This document shows positions 17,601 through 25,892 of a DNA stretch of 56,515 nucleotides, piece after piece. Source of the stretch: Opitutia bacterium. GTDB taxonomy: Bacteria > Verrucomicrobiota > Verrucomicrobiia > Opitutales > Seribacteraceae. Both the position numbers and the translations under genes were made by a program. The notes below the pieces were generated by a model. It was given only the letters and a program-made list of their open reading frames with translations. It did not search any database and was not told the origin of the DNA. The stretch's first letter is position 1. Every line of letters starts with the position of its first letter. Location of the stretch: positions 6,096 to 62,610 of the forward strand of contig NZKY01000073.1 of NCBI GenBank assembly GCA_002694035.1, in the 5' to 3' direction.

Positions 17601-18029
17601 CTCAGAAGTTTTTGAAACTGCATTTGGCGTTGCAGGCAAAGTAGGTACTTTTGCCTTGTCGGCAGCTTTTTTAGCAGCGACTTTATCACCCATACTTTCA
17701 AGAAGTTCAGGACGAGGTCCAATAAAAGTGATACCTGCCTCAGCACATGCTCTGGCAAAGTCAGCATTTTCGGATAAAAAGCCGTATCCTGGGTGAATCA
17801 TATCAACACCCTTATCCTTAGCTAATGAAATAATTGAATCGATATCGAGATAAGCAGCGACCGGACCTTTTCCTTTGCCAATCAAGTAGGCTTCATCCGC
17901 TTTAAACCGGTGAACACCAAAACGATCTTCCTCCGCGTAAATTGCGACGGTACGTAAGTTTAACTCTGTTGCAGAGCGAAAAATTCTCACCGCAATCTCA
18001 CTACGATTGGCTACTAAAAGTTTTTTCAT
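14592..18029 (-). CDS. pyc: Pyruvate carboxylase, single-chain
   Basis: This enzyme makes oxaloacetate from pyruvate, bicarbonate and ATP, refilling the TCA cycle. Its 1,145 residues match the usual single-chain enzyme. The biotin carboxylase/ATP-grasp part covers about 1-450 (AAFGGGGRGMRVV, EMNPRIQVEHTVTE). The carboxyltransferase part covers about 530-1000 (TTMRDAHQSLFAARMRT, HTHDSSGIA). The biotinyl domain is at the C-terminus, with the biotinylated lysine K1111 in EAMKMQ. ATG start at 18029. The leader carries CCTCCT nine bases before the start and no Shine-Dalgarno sequence. Its stop overlaps the LRR gene start. An allosteric acetyl-CoA response is known for the family but cannot be read here. 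Confidence 0.95.
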   Translation of the reverse strand: MKKLLVANRSEIAVRIFRSATELNLRTVAIYAEEDRFGVHRFKADEAYLIGKGKGPVAAYLDIDSIISLAKDKGVDMIHPGYGFLSENADFARACAEAGITFIGPRPELLESMGDKVAAKKAADKAKVPTLPATPNAVSKTSEALKWGRKIGFPLIIKAAFGGGGRGMRVVNKEEDLKPMLEEAQGEAERAFGNPAVFLERYVGRAKHLEVQILGDRKGNIVHLHERDCSVQRRYQKVVEVAPSIGLPDNVVKDLCDAGVQLAREVGYDNAGTVEFLLDQDTNEWFFIEMNPRIQVEHTVTEQITGIDIVRSQILVAMEKSIHGKEIGIPNQDKIPRNGCAIQCRVTTEDPEKDFTPDYGKILSYRSAAGFGVRLDGAMGDTGAIITPFYDSLLVKLTTSGPNLSQALDRMHRALREMRIRGVKTNIPFLENVINHKDFVRGEATTRMIDITPELFRFKPRRDRASKLLNYLAEIIVNGNPQVKGRARIKSPLPLIEPEYDVKEALPLGTRDLLKEKGAKKFSEWMVKQKSLLVTDTTMRDAHQSLFAARMRTKDMLTVSDFIASRVSGLFSLEMWGGATFDTCMRFLGECPYERLRTLREKIPNILFQMLLRGSNAVGYANYPDNVVREFVIHSSEAGMDIFRIFDSLNYLPNLKVAMETVSEKTNSLCEAALCFTGDFTDSSEEKYVLNYYVDLAKELEKMGAHILAIKDMAGLCHPTAANRLVRALKNEVSLPIHFHTHDSSGIASASVLKASEAGVDVVDLAISSMSGCTSQPNLNSVVHSLRNAPRSTKLDVDSLNQLSIYWEAVRQYYAPFDSSPPFGSAEVFEHQMPGGQYTNLREQAGALGLGKRWPDVVKTYQEVNKMLGDIVKVTPSSKCVGDLAIFLITKGVQPQDLANLPPETGFPESVIDLLSGNLGQPKGGWPKDIQKAVLGKRKPLRGRPGASAPKIDLKKESSKLTKKLGRKASDDDLFSSLMYPKVFEDFQAFRKKFGDVSVLPTTSYFHGLETGEEIAIEIEEGKTLFIKLLHIGEADDKGERSLTFELNGKARTTIVQDKSVKGEAKAREKADPSNLKHVAAPIPAMVSSISTSVGKTVAKGEKIAVLEAMKMQTTLYASADGIVDELLVGVGDSVESKDLIARLR

Positions 18030-18113
18030 GTTTTAAAAGGAGGATATTATTAATTGAAATATTGGAATGAATACAAAGGGATTATTTTTTCAATGATAAA
18101 AGTAATAATTCAC

Positions 18114-19022
18114 TTACTGGTTTTTAATTAACAGAAAAAACGGCTCAAACCAAGGCTCGATGTAAACTGAACCTCCAAGAAAATAAAATAATCCAGCTGC
18201 CGCAAGAAACGGACCGAATGGAACTTCTTTTCCCCAAACTAGCTCAGAGTCAGAATCATTTTTTTCTTTTTGAAAATGAAATAATTTTTGACAAAGCATA
18301 ACCGGTAGCAACAGACAGGTTCCAAAGAATGCACCTCCAAAAATAGCAAATGTTGCACCTTGCCACCCACAAAAGGCACCAATACAGCCGAGCAATTTTA
18401 TATCTCCTTCTCCCAAAGCCTCGCGACCAAATATTAAAAAGCCAAGCACTCCGATCCAATAGAGTAAGGATGAACCAATAAGAAGACCGATTAAAGAGTC
18501 AAGCCCGCTGGAAAAATGATCCAACCAAGAATTTTGAATAAAATCCAAATTAATTTCAGGAAAAGTAAATGCTAAAATCAAGCCTGTCACTGCACCGCCA
18601 ATGCTCAGCCTGTCAGGAATAAGCATAGTTTCATAGTCGATAACTATGATAGCAAGCATGAACGATGTAAAAATACACCTCACTAGTAGCATGACAAAAT
18701 CACTATCTATGGAGGACAAATAGAAAAAATATCCAAAAAGAACACCCGTGATTAACTCGACCAAAAAGTACCTGATTGGAATAATGTAAGAACAACACAC
18801 TGCCCTGCCTTTTTGAATAATCCATGAGAAGATAGGAATATTTCTAAACCAATTAATGGATGAACCACATTTTGGACAATGAGAACTAGGGAAAACGATT
18901 GATTTAGCTATGGGGATACGATGTGCGCAAACATTTAAAAAACTACCCATAATACAGCCAACAAATAAGCCCAAAAGGGGAAAGATTGGTTTTTCAATTA
19001 GCTGAAACCAGAGCTCAATCAT
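18114..19022 (-). CDS. Prepilin peptidase (A24 family) with methylase domain
   Basis: The 302-residue polytopic membrane enzyme cleaves and N-methylates type IV prepilins or pseudopilins. Its N-terminal domain carries GSFLNVCAHRIP and the zinc pair C49/C52 (HCPKCGSS). The second pair is irregular: C75 and C76 are adjacent, where most family members have CxxC. The catalytic aspartates are D119 (VIDYETMLIPD) and D197 (GEGDIKLLG). About seven further hydrophobic helices follow. The ATG overlaps the aroE stop by four bases. No pilin, pilus ATPase or secretin gene lies in the window, so its substrates must be encoded elsewhere. Confidence 0.88.
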   Translation of the reverse strand: MIELWFQLIEKPIFPLLGLFVGCIMGSFLNVCAHRIPIAKSIVFPSSHCPKCGSSINWFRNIPIFSWIIQKGRAVCCSYIIPIRYFLVELITGVLFGYFFYLSSIDSDFVMLLVRCIFTSFMLAIIVIDYETMLIPDRLSIGGAVTGLILAFTFPEINLDFIQNSWLDHFSSGLDSLIGLLIGSSLLYWIGVLGFLIFGREALGEGDIKLLGCIGAFCGWQGATFAIFGGAFFGTCLLLPVMLCQKLFHFQKEKNDSDSELVWGKEVPFGPFLAAAGLFYFLGGSVYIEPWFEPFFLLIKNQ

Positions 19023-19930
19023 TGAGGATATGAAAGCTTTGCTGCTTTAGACATTGCATCCACTGAAATTTTTTTCCTAGTCCATATTTCGAGGGATCGA
19101 ACAGCTTGGTGAACTAGCATTGAAAGCCCGTTTGAACAGTTAAAATGGAGCAATTTAGCTTCTTGAAGCAATTTTGTCTCAGATGGATTATAAATCATAT
19201 CGTATACTTTTAAATCCCCTAAGAATAACTTTAGGGAAATAGGTGAATTGTCCGTTTTGCCTAGCCCAAGAGAAGTGGCATTAATAATAACTGGATCGGA
19301 AATTTGACAAAGTGAATCGGGAACTTCATTAAAAGTAAATGTGTTAACATTACTTACATCAAATGAAGTCTCCAAAGATTTAATGAGTTCCTTGAGCCTT
19401 TTCGATGATCTGTTGCCTATCCATATAGATTTAGAACCCAGGGCGAGTGCATGAGCAATACAGGCCCTAGCTGCCCCCCCAGCTCCTAGAAAAACTAAAT
19501 TTTCGGTTTGAATCGAGACAGACAAATCTCCTTTTAATGCTTTTTCCAATCCGTACCCATCTGTATTAAATCCCTTCCATTCCGATCCATTAAAAAGCAA
19601 CGTATTCACAGCCCCCATAGCTTTGGCACTTTCTTCAATTTTATCCAAATATGAGAGGACATCCACTTTATGGGGTATAGTAAGGTTTAGCCCTCTGTAC
19701 CCATACTCTGCCAGTTTCAGCATTGCGGAAGATAAATTCTTCGGATCAACTTCTATCTTATGATAAATCCAATTATTAAATTCGGAATGCCTTTTGGATA
19801 ATTCATTAAGTGCAGCGTTATGAAGTTGAGGACTTATGGAATGATTTATTGGAAATCCTAATACAGCTAATCCAACCTGATCTTGTGAAAGTGGTTTTAC
19901 ATCGCTTAACTTTAAACTTGGCTCATGCAT
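19019..19930 (-). CDS. aroE: Shikimate dehydrogenase
   Basis: This enzyme reduces 3-dehydroshikimate with NADPH in the chorismate pathway. The 303 residues show the substrate-binding NHSISP (29-34), NLTIPHK with catalytic K88, N109, NTDGYG with D114, and the nucleotide loop GAGGAAR (139-145). The frame is open further upstream to 20011, but that part overlaps the SirB1-like gene heavily. ATG 19930 (MHEPSLKL) is the sensible start and overlaps the upstream TGA by eight bases. The short extension before the conserved LAVLGFPINHS is normal. No other aro gene is nearby. Confidence 0.92.
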   Translation of the reverse strand: MHEPSLKLSDVKPLSQDQVGLAVLGFPINHSISPQLHNAALNELSKRHSEFNNWIYHKIEVDPKNLSSAMLKLAEYGYRGLNLTIPHKVDVLSYLDKIEESAKAMGAVNTLLFNGSEWKGFNTDGYGLEKALKGDLSVSIQTENLVFLGAGGAARACIAHALALGSKSIWIGNRSSKRLKELIKSLETSFDVSNVNTFTFNEVPDSLCQISDPVIINATSLGLGKTDNSPISLKLFLGDLKVYDMIYNPSETKLLQEAKLLHFNCSNGLSMLVHQAVRSLEIWTRKKISVDAMSKAAKLSYPQ

Positions 19931-20798
19931 TTGCTTCTTTACGATGAACTTTTTCAAATTCATCAACAAAACTTTGAAACAGTTCAGATTTTTTTGAGTC
20001 ACCCGATTCAATGTATTGTTGAACTAGGTTTCTACAGCCTCTGGTTAGAGTCTCCCCGACCGTAACAGGTAGAAGGTAAGAACCGGATTCATCGGAAGAA
20101 AAATTACCCAAAAAACTTTCCATCTGCTCAACTTCATAAAATTTCCCACCACTCCAGATGTCTATGTAAAATGGAATTTTTTCCGAAAAGCAACCCAGCA
20201 TAAATCTTCCGGGTATACCTATTGGTTCAAGATCAAACCCAATCCTACGAGCTACAAGCAGATAAAGAACGCAAAGTGTAATGGGTAAGCCTTTCTTTCT
20301 GGCTATGACCTTGTGCAAAAAACTATTTTCAGGATTTGAAAAATCTTTTCCAGCTGCTCTGAAGTTATATTCGTGAAAAAAAACTCGATTTAATGTGGAA
20401 CAAATCTCTCTAGCATTTTGAGGTGGAACTAAAAGCTCTTTTGCACGATCTGCCATTTGATCTAAAAACAAAGTGGATGAAGATATATCGAAATTCGGAA
20501 AAATAGTACGATCTAGCAAAAACCAACCTGATTCCAGCTCATACCTCAAGGAACGAATAAAATTAAAAAAGTCTCCTACCCCATCTACCCATCCAAGTTG
20601 TTTAATAAAATCTTGTGCATGCTTAACCAATAAATCATCTGACCTACCGACTATTTCTTTAAGAAAAATAAGACTTTTCTCGGGGTTTTGATTGAACTCT
20701 TTTAATAAACTATCACGAACAACCTGATTATCATCATCGAGCAAGCGGGTTATATTTTCCCACTTTTTTTGATCTGGCAATAGTCCATGTTGGCTCAT
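19923..20798 (-). CDS. SirB1/transglutaminase-like family protein
   Basis: The 291-residue cytoplasmic protein fits the SirB1 family with a Transglut_core2 domain. The diagnostic block at about 170-215 reads ENSFLHKVIARKKGLPITLC, then VARRIGFDLEPIGIPGRFML. The classical Cys-His-Asp transglutaminase triad is not obvious, as usual for SirB1 proteins, so enzymatic activity is doubtful. The N-terminal 100 residues are helical and recall HEAT-like segments (DDDNQVVRDSLLKEF). The family's function is unsettled. It is coupled to aroE by an eight-base overlap and lies 59 bases after yggS. Confidence 0.75.
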   Translation of the reverse strand: MSQHGLLPDQKKWENITRLLDDDNQVVRDSLLKEFNQNPEKSLIFLKEIVGRSDDLLVKHAQDFIKQLGWVDGVGDFFNFIRSLRYELESGWFLLDRTIFPNFDISSSTLFLDQMADRAKELLVPPQNAREICSTLNRVFFHEYNFRAAGKDFSNPENSFLHKVIARKKGLPITLCVLYLLVARRIGFDLEPIGIPGRFMLGCFSEKIPFYIDIWSGGKFYEVEQMESFLGNFSSDESGSYLLPVTVGETLTRGCRNLVQQYIESGDSKKSELFQSFVDEFEKVHRKEANA

Positions 20799-20857
20799 AT
20801 AGGATTAATCCTCGCAAGCGAAGGTTAAAGGTGCAAGCCAACTTCTCACAAATATGG

Positions 20858-21556
20858 TCAATCCCTTGTCCCAAATAAAGCTGAGCCAACCCTGATCATT
20901 GTTGAACCTTCTGCAATTGCTTCTCTTAAGTCTTCTGACATGCCCATAGAAAGCTCAGGTATTTCAATATGGTAGTTCTCAGAAATACGGTCTCTCAAAT
21001 TTCTCAGTCTTGAAAAAGCAAGCCTCGCAATACTTGGTTCATCAGGAGCGTATGGTGCAATGGTCATAAATCCTTCGAGATTTAAGAAATTTGAATTTAA
21101 TACAGCATCGACAAGTTCTTCACACTGATTTTCAAAAATTCCGGCCTTGGCGGGATCTTTTCCTGTATTTACCTGTAAAAAAATTCCTAATTTCTTATTT
21201 TCATGATTCAGAATTTTCTCCAATTTTTTAATAAGCTTTATGGAGTCCACAGTTTGTACCCGTGCAAAGTTTCCTGGTATCCATCTTACTTTATTACTCT
21301 GAAGATGCCCAATTAAATCCCAATTCATGTCTAGCAGGATAGAATTATTTTGTTTTTCGATGGCTTCTTGCACACGATTTTCGCCTACCCTATTAAATCC
21401 TGCATTTCTAGAATATTGAACTGCTTCGATTGGCCAGTTCTTAGTTACTGGTAGTATTGAAATATCATCAGGGTTACGGTTTTCACACTCACAAGCTTTT
21501 TCAATTCTACCAAATAACCTTTTTAAATTTTCCTTAAATTCTTCTTCACTGATCAT
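20858..21556 (-). CDS. yggS: YggS-family pyridoxal phosphate homeostasis protein
   Basis: The 232-residue single-domain TIM-barrel protein binds pyridoxal phosphate and keeps free PLP and amino/keto-acid pools balanced. K39 in ILPVTKNWP is the PLP lysine. Other signatures are GENRVQEAIEK, WDLIGHLQSNK, LGIFLQVNTGKDPAKAGI, and the C-terminal LSMGMSEDLREAIAEGSTMIRVGSALFG region. The family length is 225-235. ATG start at 21556; the gene is divergent from the LysR gene, 64 bases away. In many bacteria yggS heads clusters with cell-division or proC genes, but here it heads a mixed housekeeping run. Confidence 0.93.
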   Translation of the reverse strand: MISEEEFKENLKRLFGRIEKACECENRNPDDISILPVTKNWPIEAVQYSRNAGFNRVGENRVQEAIEKQNNSILLDMNWDLIGHLQSNKVRWIPGNFARVQTVDSIKLIKKLEKILNHENKKLGIFLQVNTGKDPAKAGIFENQCEELVDAVLNSNFLNLEGFMTIAPYAPDEPSIARLAFSRLRNLRDRISENYHIEIPELSMGMSEDLREAIAEGSTMIRVGSALFGTRD

Positions 21557-21558
21557 AT

Positions 21559-21637
21559 TGCATATTAGAAATTTGAATAATTAGTTTGAAAATCATTAGT
21601 TCAGTTAATATTAATGTAGTATGCATATTCAAAATTT
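21559..21637. promoter_or_regulatory. yggS/LysR divergent region with direct repeat and palindrome
   Basis: A 16-base sequence, TGCATATTAGAAATTT (21559-21574), recurs with two changes at 21622-21637, the second copy covering the LysR start codon. Between them lies the palindrome TTAATATTAA (21605-21614). LysR-type proteins commonly regulate themselves from divergent regions, so these are candidate sites, unproven. Confidence 0.3.
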
Positions 21638-22535
21638 CAAAACATTTTGTGATTTGGTAGAAACTCAAAGTTTTTCGAAGGCAGCCCGTTTAAACGATGT
21701 CACTCAATCCGCGGTCAGCCAACAGCTGAAAGCTATGGAAAGTCACTACGATATGCTTATTATCGATCGGAATCAAAAGAAATTTCGACTTACCCAGCAA
21801 GGCACAACACTATACAAAACATTTAAAGAAATACTATCTCTATACGAAAGACTAAATTGTGAAATTCAAGAGATGCGAAATATAGTCAGTGGTTCAATTC
21901 AAATTTCTACTGTTAACAGTATCGGTCTTCATGAATTACCACCCTATATTAAGTCTTTCATGAAAGAATTTCCATCTGTAAATGCCCGAGTTGAATATAG
22001 ACGTGCAAATCTTGTTTACGAAGATGTTCTACATGGTACTGCAGATATTGGTTTAGTTGCTTTTCCAATTAAACACAAAGAACTTACTATTATTCCCTTT
22101 GCAACTGATGAACTTATTGTGGCAATGAATCCGGAACATCCACTTGCTGGTAAAGAGAATATATCCATTCAAGAATTGAAGAATGTCGAATTTATAGCCT
22201 TCGAAAAAGATATACCAACTAGGAAAGCTACTGATGAAATTCTCAGAAAAGCTGATGTGGAAGTATCAGTAGTTATGGAATTCGATAATGTTGAAACGGT
22301 CAAACGGGCTCTAGAAATCAACGCTGGAGTTGCGATTATTCCTAAGAATACTGTTTTAAATGAAACTTCTAGAGGTCAGTTAGTAACTTGTAGATTAGAT
22401 GAAGGAGCACATATTCGTCCTTTGTCACTTATTCATAAAAAGACGAGATTGCTCACTCCTGCCCTCAGATCATTCATCGAAAAAATGCTTCATTCCCAAA
22501 GTGGAAAAGACGAATCTAACGCTGAGGCTGCATAA
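21621..22535 (+). CDS. LysR-family transcriptional regulator
   Basis: The 304-residue protein has an N-terminal winged helix-turn-helix (1-60; FCDLVETQSFSKAARLND, then VTQSAVSQQLKAME) and a C-terminal effector-binding domain (about 90-290) of the LysR substrate-binding fold (VSGSIQISTVNSIGLHELPP). It is full length. The general layout resembles CysB/CbbR-type members, but I cannot name the inducer. It is divergent from yggS and convergent with the DUF3108 gene (four bases apart). The stops of both genes lie inside a weak inverted repeat (AGGCTG at 22525-22530, CAGCCT at 22551-22556). Confidence 0.9.
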   Translation: MHIQNFKTFCDLVETQSFSKAARLNDVTQSAVSQQLKAMESHYDMLIIDRNQKKFRLTQQGTTLYKTFKEILSLYERLNCEIQEMRNIVSGSIQISTVNSIGLHELPPYIKSFMKEFPSVNARVEYRRANLVYEDVLHGTADIGLVAFPIKHKELTIIPFATDELIVAMNPEHPLAGKENISIQELKNVEFIAFEKDIPTRKATDEILRKADVEVSVVMEFDNVETVKRALEINAGVAIIPKNTVLNETSRGQLVTCRLDEGAHIRPLSLIHKKTRLLTPALRSFIEKMLHSQSGKDESNAEAA

Positions 22536-22539
22536 CTTT

Positions 22540-23304
22540 TTAATCTGTTCCAGCCTTAATCCTTTTCAATCTTGCGTTAAAACTACCTACTACAACTTTA
22601 CTGCTAATTTTAACTGGAATTTTAGATTTATCCTGTGAGTACCAAACTCTCAAAATTCCTTCAGGGCTTTTTTGAAAAACACCTTTCAAGTTCTTCATTT
22701 CAGGAATTGTTTCAATAGCGGAGAACTTTCCAGCAGGAACAGAAATAACCTTTTTTTTTCCAGTTTTTATTAACATTTGGCTGAAATTTTTACCATCACA
22801 GGTTGGTATTTGTATAGTTTGATTTTCATACAATTCTTTTAATCTGAACGAATAAGCAATCGCGAGAGGATCAAAAACATTTACTGCAATAGGAATTGAT
22901 GAAGAAGCTCCATTTTCTTCTCGGTAAAAAGCCTTCAATTTATCATAATCAAATTTAACAAAGATATTTTTTTTAGTTTTTCCTTCTTGCTGAGCTTTGC
23001 GATAAGAAAGTGATTTTGAAAAATCTCGAGAGATTACACTCTCAATAGTAGTTCTAACCTTGTAAAAAGAATCTGCGAAAGAATTCGTTCGGACAAAAAA
23101 CTTTAGCAAAATACATGATTTTTTATCATAATTCACACTGGAGTGAACTTCCATAGTTGCGGACCCAACTGGTATAAATCCCCAACTAAGATCATACTCC
23201 AATCTTTCTCCTATATTGAAAGGAAGCGAATTATTCTGATCAGCAGCAAGAAAGTGATTTAAAATTATACAAAAATAAAGGAAGCCGTAGAAAAACTTCT
23301 TCAT
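22540..23304 (-). CDS. Secreted DUF3108 protein
   Basis: A signal peptide ([21 protein letters not shown]) precedes a beta-rich domain of about 230 residues. The opening FNIGERLEYDLSWGFIPVGSA is the hallmark of DUF3108, and VWYSQDKSKIPVKISSKVVVG is its usual end. These proteins are periplasmic and probably barrel- or lipocalin-like; their role is unknown. Its ATG overlaps the glycogen phosphorylase stop by one base (TAATG), so expression is coupled to a cytoplasmic glycogen enzyme, an odd pairing whose meaning I cannot explain. Confidence 0.8.
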   Translation of the reverse strand: MKKFFYGFLYFCIILNHFLAADQNNSLPFNIGERLEYDLSWGFIPVGSATMEVHSSVNYDKKSCILLKFFVRTNSFADSFYKVRTTIESVISRDFSKSLSYRKAQQEGKTKKNIFVKFDYDKLKAFYREENGASSSIPIAVNVFDPLAIAYSFRLKELYENQTIQIPTCDGKNFSQMLIKTGKKKVISVPAGKFSAIETIPEMKNLKGVFQKSPEGILRVWYSQDKSKIPVKISSKVVVGSFNARLKRIKAGTD

Positions 23305-25796
23305 TAATTGGTTGTCGGTACATCAATCGGACTTAATTGCCAAACTTCACTTGCGTATTCACCTATAGTTCGATCCGATGAAAATTTTCCAGAACCTGCA
23401 ATATTACGAATAGCCATAGAAGCCCACTTTCTCTTATCTTTAAAAGAATCACCTGCCATCTCCTGTGCATTTACATAGGCGCGGTAATCTGCGAGTACAA
23501 AAAAAGGATCGCCCCACTGCAAAAGACTGTTGGGAAGATCAGACAATACACACCCATCTTGTGGCGAAAAGAAATCGGATGACAACCAATCTAATACTGC
23601 CTTTAACTCTTCATCCTCATGATAGAATTTCATAGGATCGTAACCCGATCTTTTTAGATTCTCAATGCCTTCAACAGTCTTTCCAAAAATAAAAATATTT
23701 TTATCACCCACTTCTTCTAAAATCTCAACATTTGCACCGTCTAATGTGCCCATAGTAACAGCACCATTTAGGGCAAATTTCATATTTCCAGTTCCTGAAG
23801 CCTCTTTTCCTGCAGTGGAAATTTGCTCGGATAAATCAGTTGCTGGAATAATTTTTTCAGCCATTGAAACGCCGTAATTTGGTAAATATACAACTTTCAA
23901 CTTTCCGTTAATCCGATCGTCGTTGTTAATTCTTTCACCCACAAGATTGATGGCATGTATAATAACTTTGGCTAAATGGTAGCCAGGTGCAGCCTTTGCA
24001 CCAAAAATAAAAACTCTAGATGGAACATCAATATCAGGATTCTGCAAAAGACGACGATACAAAGTAAGTATATGAAGAAGGTTGAGATGTTGTCTTTTGT
24101 ATTCGTGTAATCTTTTTATTTGGGAGTCAAAAATGGCAGCAGAATCAATTTCAAACCCAAGATTCTTCTTAACAATCTTCGATAAATTTTCTTTGCAATT
24201 CTTTTTAATCTCGTAAAATTTTTGATGGAAAGATGTATTATCAGCAACCTCCTCAAGTCCTCTTAATTTACTCAAATCAGTTATCCAACCATCTCCGATA
24301 ACTGAAGTTATTAAATCGGACAATTCCGGATTACATCCTAAAAGCCATCTTCTGGGAGTAATACCATTAGTCTTGTTATTAAAACGATCCGGATAAAGTT
24401 CAGCAAAATCTTTTAAGAGTCTCTCCTTTAAAAGCTTTGTATGCAATGCAGCCACTCCATTTACTGATTTACTTCCGACCACGGAAAGATAAGCCATTTT
24501 GATTTGACCATCTGCCAAAATTGCCATGCGGTGCCTTCTTTCAATATCGTCCGGCCACTTTTCAGCAAGTTCCTTTTCAATAAACCGACGATTTATCTCC
24601 CGTACAATATCCATATGCCTAGGCAAAACTTTTGCGAAAAGTCCTTCACTCCAAGTCTCCAGTGCCTCAGGAAGCAAGGTATGGTTGGTATAAGCAAAAG
24701 TTTGTTGAACTAATGACCATGAAATATCCCAACTTAAATGTTCAACATCTAAAAATATTCTCATCAGTTCAGGAATCGCAACCGCTGGATGTGTATCATT
24801 TAACTGAATTACCGCAAGTTTTGGAAATTCATCCCAGTGTCTTTCTTTTTTGTTAAACCTGCGGATAATATCTTGAAGTGAACAAGAAACAAAAAAGTAC
24901 TGCTGTACCAATCGAAGTTCTTTTCCACTTTCTGTTTCATCATTTGGATACAAAACTTTGGAAATAGTTTCTCCCATAGCTTTTTCTCGTACAGCCTCGA
25001 CATAGCCTCCTTGATTAAAAATTTGAAAGTCCAACTGTTCGGAAGCTTTGGACTCCCATAAACGCAGAAAATTAACCGTCTTGGCACCGTATCCAACTAT
25101 TGGCAAATCATAGGGAATACCAATAATTTCTTTCGTATTGACCCACTGTGGTGAATAATTCCCCAAATCATCATAAGAATGCTCAACATGTCCATATAAT
25201 TGAACTTTTTGCGCATACTGCGGACGTATAATCTCCCAAGGGTTACCATTTTTTAACCAGTCATCAGGTTTTTCAATTTGCCTACCGCTTTTAAACTCCT
25301 GTTTGAATAAACCAAACTGGTAATGAATACCGTAGCCTATTGCAGGAAGATCTAAAGTTGCCATGGAATCAAGAAAACAGGCAGCAAGTCGACCCAAACC
25401 TCCATTTCCTAAGCCCATATCATGCTCTTCTTCAAATAAAATTTCTAGTTCAAATCCAAGATCAGAAAGAGCTTCTTTAACAGCGGTGATCATGCCAAGA
25501 TTTCCAAGGTTTACATTAAGTAATCGCCCCATCAAATATTCGAGGCTCAAATAATAAACCCTTCTTGCATCCTGTTTACTGTGCTCTTTTTGTGTGTCAA
25601 TAAAACGATCAATCATCATCTCACGCACAGCAAGCGAAGTAGCCATCCACAATTCCGATTTTGTTGAACTTCCTAAATCTCGAGCGAGAATAAGACGTAA
25701 TTGATATTGAATTGCATTCTTAAGCTCTTCAACTAATTCATTTCCTGAAGCTTGTGAACGAATGGAAAATAGTTTTGTATGTTTTCGATTTGTCAT
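23304..25796 (-). CDS. glgP: Glycogen phosphorylase
   Basis: This enzyme releases glucose 1-phosphate from glycogen or maltodextrin. The 830-residue length matches the classical GT35 enzymes. Visible motifs are [43 protein letters not shown], and the pyridoxal phosphate site [11 protein letters not shown] with K673. The N-terminus lacks the phosphorylation and AMP sites typical of animal enzymes, as expected in bacteria. It starts 96 bases after the aldose 1-epimerase gene and overlaps the DUF3108 gene. The epimerase upstream fits a sugar-mobilisation theme. Confidence 0.95.
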   Translation of the reverse strand: MTNRKHTKLFSIRSQASGNELVEELKNAIQYQLRLILARDLGSSTKSELWMATSLAVREMMIDRFIDTQKEHSKQDARRVYYLSLEYLMGRLLNVNLGNLGMITAVKEALSDLGFELEILFEEEHDMGLGNGGLGRLAACFLDSMATLDLPAIGYGIHYQFGLFKQEFKSGRQIEKPDDWLKNGNPWEIIRPQYAQKVQLYGHVEHSYDDLGNYSPQWVNTKEIIGIPYDLPIVGYGAKTVNFLRLWESKASEQLDFQIFNQGGYVEAVREKAMGETISKVLYPNDETESGKELRLVQQYFFVSCSLQDIIRRFNKKERHWDEFPKLAVIQLNDTHPAVAIPELMRIFLDVEHLSWDISWSLVQQTFAYTNHTLLPEALETWSEGLFAKVLPRHMDIVREINRRFIEKELAEKWPDDIERRHRMAILADGQIKMAYLSVVGSKSVNGVAALHTKLLKERLLKDFAELYPDRFNNKTNGITPRRWLLGCNPELSDLITSVIGDGWITDLSKLRGLEEVADNTSFHQKFYEIKKNCKENLSKIVKKNLGFEIDSAAIFDSQIKRLHEYKRQHLNLLHILTLYRRLLQNPDIDVPSRVFIFGAKAAPGYHLAKVIIHAINLVGERINNDDRINGKLKVVYLPNYGVSMAEKIIPATDLSEQISTAGKEASGTGNMKFALNGAVTMGTLDGANVEILEEVGDKNIFIFGKTVEGIENLKRSGYDPMKFYHEDEELKAVLDWLSSDFFSPQDGCVLSDLPNSLLQWGDPFFVLADYRAYVNAQEMAGDSFKDKRKWASMAIRNIAGSGKFSSDRTIGEYASEVWQLSPIDVPTTN

Positions 25797-25892
25797 ATGT
25801 TAAGTAACAAAATCCTACTCAGGCAGACTTCATGCCAACCTCATCAATTATCAAAGGTTGTGCAAGAATCTTGCTCTAAAAGTCAGGATATT

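Noticed and set aside
18038-18113. AAGGAGG on the plus strand followed by a possible 25-codon frame
   Set aside because: The frame starts with TTG, is very short, overlaps the end of the prepilin peptidase gene, and has no family support. The purine run is better noted as the complement of a CCTCCT in the pyc leader.
22525-22556. Inverted repeat AGGCTG/CAGCCT between LysR and DUF3108 stops as a bidirectional terminator
   Set aside because: The six-base stem has a 20-base loop and no proper T-run next to it on either side.
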